Assembly: GCF_030867095.1 (NCBI RefSeq)
Contig: NC_081826.1
Span: 38,790,001-38,854,000 of the forward strand
Source: Alligator mississippiensis
Taxonomy: Eukaryota; Chordata; Crocodylia; Alligatoridae
Length of the DNA: 64,000 nt
Reading direction: 5' to 3'
Both the position numbers and the translations under genes were made by a program. Below the pieces are notes generated by a model. The model searched no databases and had not been told where the DNA came from. It saw nothing but the letters and a program-made list of their open reading frames with translations. Position 1 is the stretch's first letter. Each line of letters opens with the position of its first letter. This document shows positions 62,534 to 64,000 of this stretch, in pieces.

Positions 62534-63351
62534 GGGCCCCTGTACACATGAAGAAATTGCCCCTTTTAGTGGTTTAATTGCCCTTTTTAATGATTTAATT
62601 ATACAGGCAGGCCTCAGACTTAAGACACAATTGGTTCCTGAAAACTGTGTCTTAAGTCAAAACGTTGTAACTTGGAACCAATTTTCTCATAAGAAACAAT
62701 GTTATAAATGCAGGATTGTTCCTGAACCAAGGCCCAACACCCTATTTTTACTAAAAATACCTCAGAATTTTGTACTCGATCAATTATAGATGAGTAATAT
62801 AGATACATCAATATATTTATATTGTAAATAGCAATCACATTGATTTGGAAGAACTTCATTGAGGTGACTTTGCTGGACTTTTTGAAAGGCTCTTGGTTGG
62901 ACTTTTTGAAGGGTTCTTGGCTGGAGTCTTCTCAGAAGTCTTGGCTACAGGTTCTTCTGGAGACTTGTCTGCTTTCTTAAAGAAAGTGTCCAAGGAAGTT
63001 TGGACAGATGTTCTCCAGGGAGATGAGTGACGCAGCAAACTTGTTCGCTGGCGTGGCGTTGCGTTGGAGCAAGTGTAGTAAAGTCGAAACTGATGTCATA
63101 AAGTTGAAACGGTGTCAATTTATAAACACTGTAAGTGCAAAATGTTGTAACTTGAAATGTAAGTCGAGGACTGCCTGTATAACAATGTACATGTTCGGTG
63201 GCATGTTATGATCAAATTTTGTAAGTGTACATGTTTGGTGGCATATTTCGATTTAAATGCCTTTTTTACATAGCAAACTAAAACACATCCCATGTATTTT
63301 AGTTTGCTATGTAACAAATTACAGTGATATTCCTCACATGTACAAGGGCCC
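62534..63351. mobile_element. Inverted-repeat element (GGGCCCYTGTACATGTG ends)
   Basis: GGGCCCCTGTACACATG on the left, CACATGTACAAGGGCCC on the right. Inside are a near-tandem GTACATGTTYGGTGGCAT pair (63186-63250), a 20-bp-armed hairpin (63271-63313) and a whole pogo-like element. Confidence 0.55.
62604..63177. mobile_element. Pogo/Tigger-like element nested in the former
   Basis: 574 bp, CAGGCAGGCCTCAGACTTAA...TAAGTCGAGGACTGCCTG, TA duplications at 62602-62603 and 63178-63179. The minus frame 63038-62856 reads TSLDTFFKKADKS followed by repeated K-[ST]-P motifs, reminiscent of a pogo transposase tail; no DDE core. Confidence 0.8.
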
Positions 63352-64000
63352 TATCAGGAGAAGGCAGTAGTGATGGTACACGGTCACTGGAAGCTCAGGT
63401 GTGCTCAGGGAAGCTCGGGTTTGGTGGGCTTCAGTCCCCTGTGCACCATCTCTGCCGCCTTCTCTGGCTGCCAGCCCATCCCAGGCAGTCCCAGGTGGTG
63501 GGAAGGTAGCAGGGATGGTTTATGTGGCGTTGGAAGCCTGCCATTACAATAAGAGAATGATCACATTATTTTCCATAAGGTAATAAACACCAATATCAGT
63601 GCAATAAAGTAATAAATACCAACTGACTAGCAGAGACCTTTTAAAGAGCGTTCCTGAATAAAAAGCAATTTATTTAAGACTTGACTGTTAAGGGTTGGAG
63701 GAGTAATTGGAAATTAAGCCACAGATACTGAAGATGAGATGAGTAATGAACAAACCAGGCAATTGATGCTAAGTTCCAGAATGAAAAATCTTCAGGAAAA
63801 GGATTAGGTTGCCTCATAGACATTTTTGACTAACACAACAAGGCATTGAAAGATTAGTAAAATTTAAAAATGTGTATTATTTCTAATAATCCACCCAAAC
63901 TTCACTGAGTCCAACCCCATTTCCTAGTCCCATTGTGGGACTTGTGTGTTGGGAACTTTGAGAAACCTTTCTATAGCGGGGTAAATTTCATCCACGGAGC
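63352..64000. other. Right edge, nothing recognised
   Basis: AT-rich; a CAATAAAGTAATAAATACC pair (near 63580-63620) is the only local repeat noted. Confidence 0.4.

Noticed and set aside
47040-64000. RGS22 5' exons expected to the right of FBXO43 from human order
   Set aside because: No exon resembling RGS22 was recognised; in human the gap is large, so it probably begins beyond the window.

Overview
This is reptilian nuclear DNA, most likely crocodilian. It carries young CR1 LINEs whose 3' ends resemble the crocodilian/turtle type, Penelope-like retroelements, many short hAT and pogo-type elements, Helitron traces and solo LTRs. The gene order SPAG1 - POLR2K - FBXO43 matches the block I recall from human chromosome 8q22, shown here in the opposite direction. 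The species call rests on recalled repeat types and gene similarity, not on a search.

Three host genes are supported exon by exon. SPAG1 (minus strand) contributes its first five coding exons between 6626 and 17927; its TPR-rich remainder lies off the left edge, so 1-6625 is SPAG1 intron. A CpG-rich block at 23030-23560 is the likely SPAG1 promoter. POLR2K (minus strand) is complete: three coding exons (29049-29109, 25652-25744, 25205-25227) join into a 58-residue RNA polymerase subunit, with a CpG island promoter near 30.2-30.7 kb. FBXO43 (EMI2, plus strand) is complete: four coding exons (41898-43402, 45168-45270, 46234-46422, 46542-46790) give 681 residues ending in the zinc-binding region and the RL tail. 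Its likely promoter is a CpG island at 37.78-38.53 kb. POLR2K and FBXO43 are head to head about 7.5 kb apart; SPAG1 follows POLR2K in the same direction.

Most of the rest is repeats. From left to right: a Penelope-like copy, a pogo-type MITE, a GC-filled inverted-repeat element, a Helitron-like element and two oppositely oriented solo LTRs (1-4721); SPAG1 introns with GC-rich hAT elements, an old CR1 split by two hATs, and two inverted dimers of Penelope-type tails (5-17 kb); a nearly intact CR1 ORF2 (18.5-21.6 kb); a minus-strand Penelope copy with a GIY-YIG domain (24.1-24.75 kb); a second young CR1 with an internal deletion (32.36-34.33 kb); and, beyond FBXO43, old CR1 pieces, GC-rich hAT copies built of palindromes, a solo LTR and a Helitron helicase remnant next to a nested transposon pair. 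No RNA gene, CRISPR array or further host gene was recognised from 47 to 64 kb.

The observations most worth following are the Penelope tails, which share a hammerhead-ribozyme-like core and occur as inverted dimers, and the palindrome arrays inside GC-rich hAT elements.
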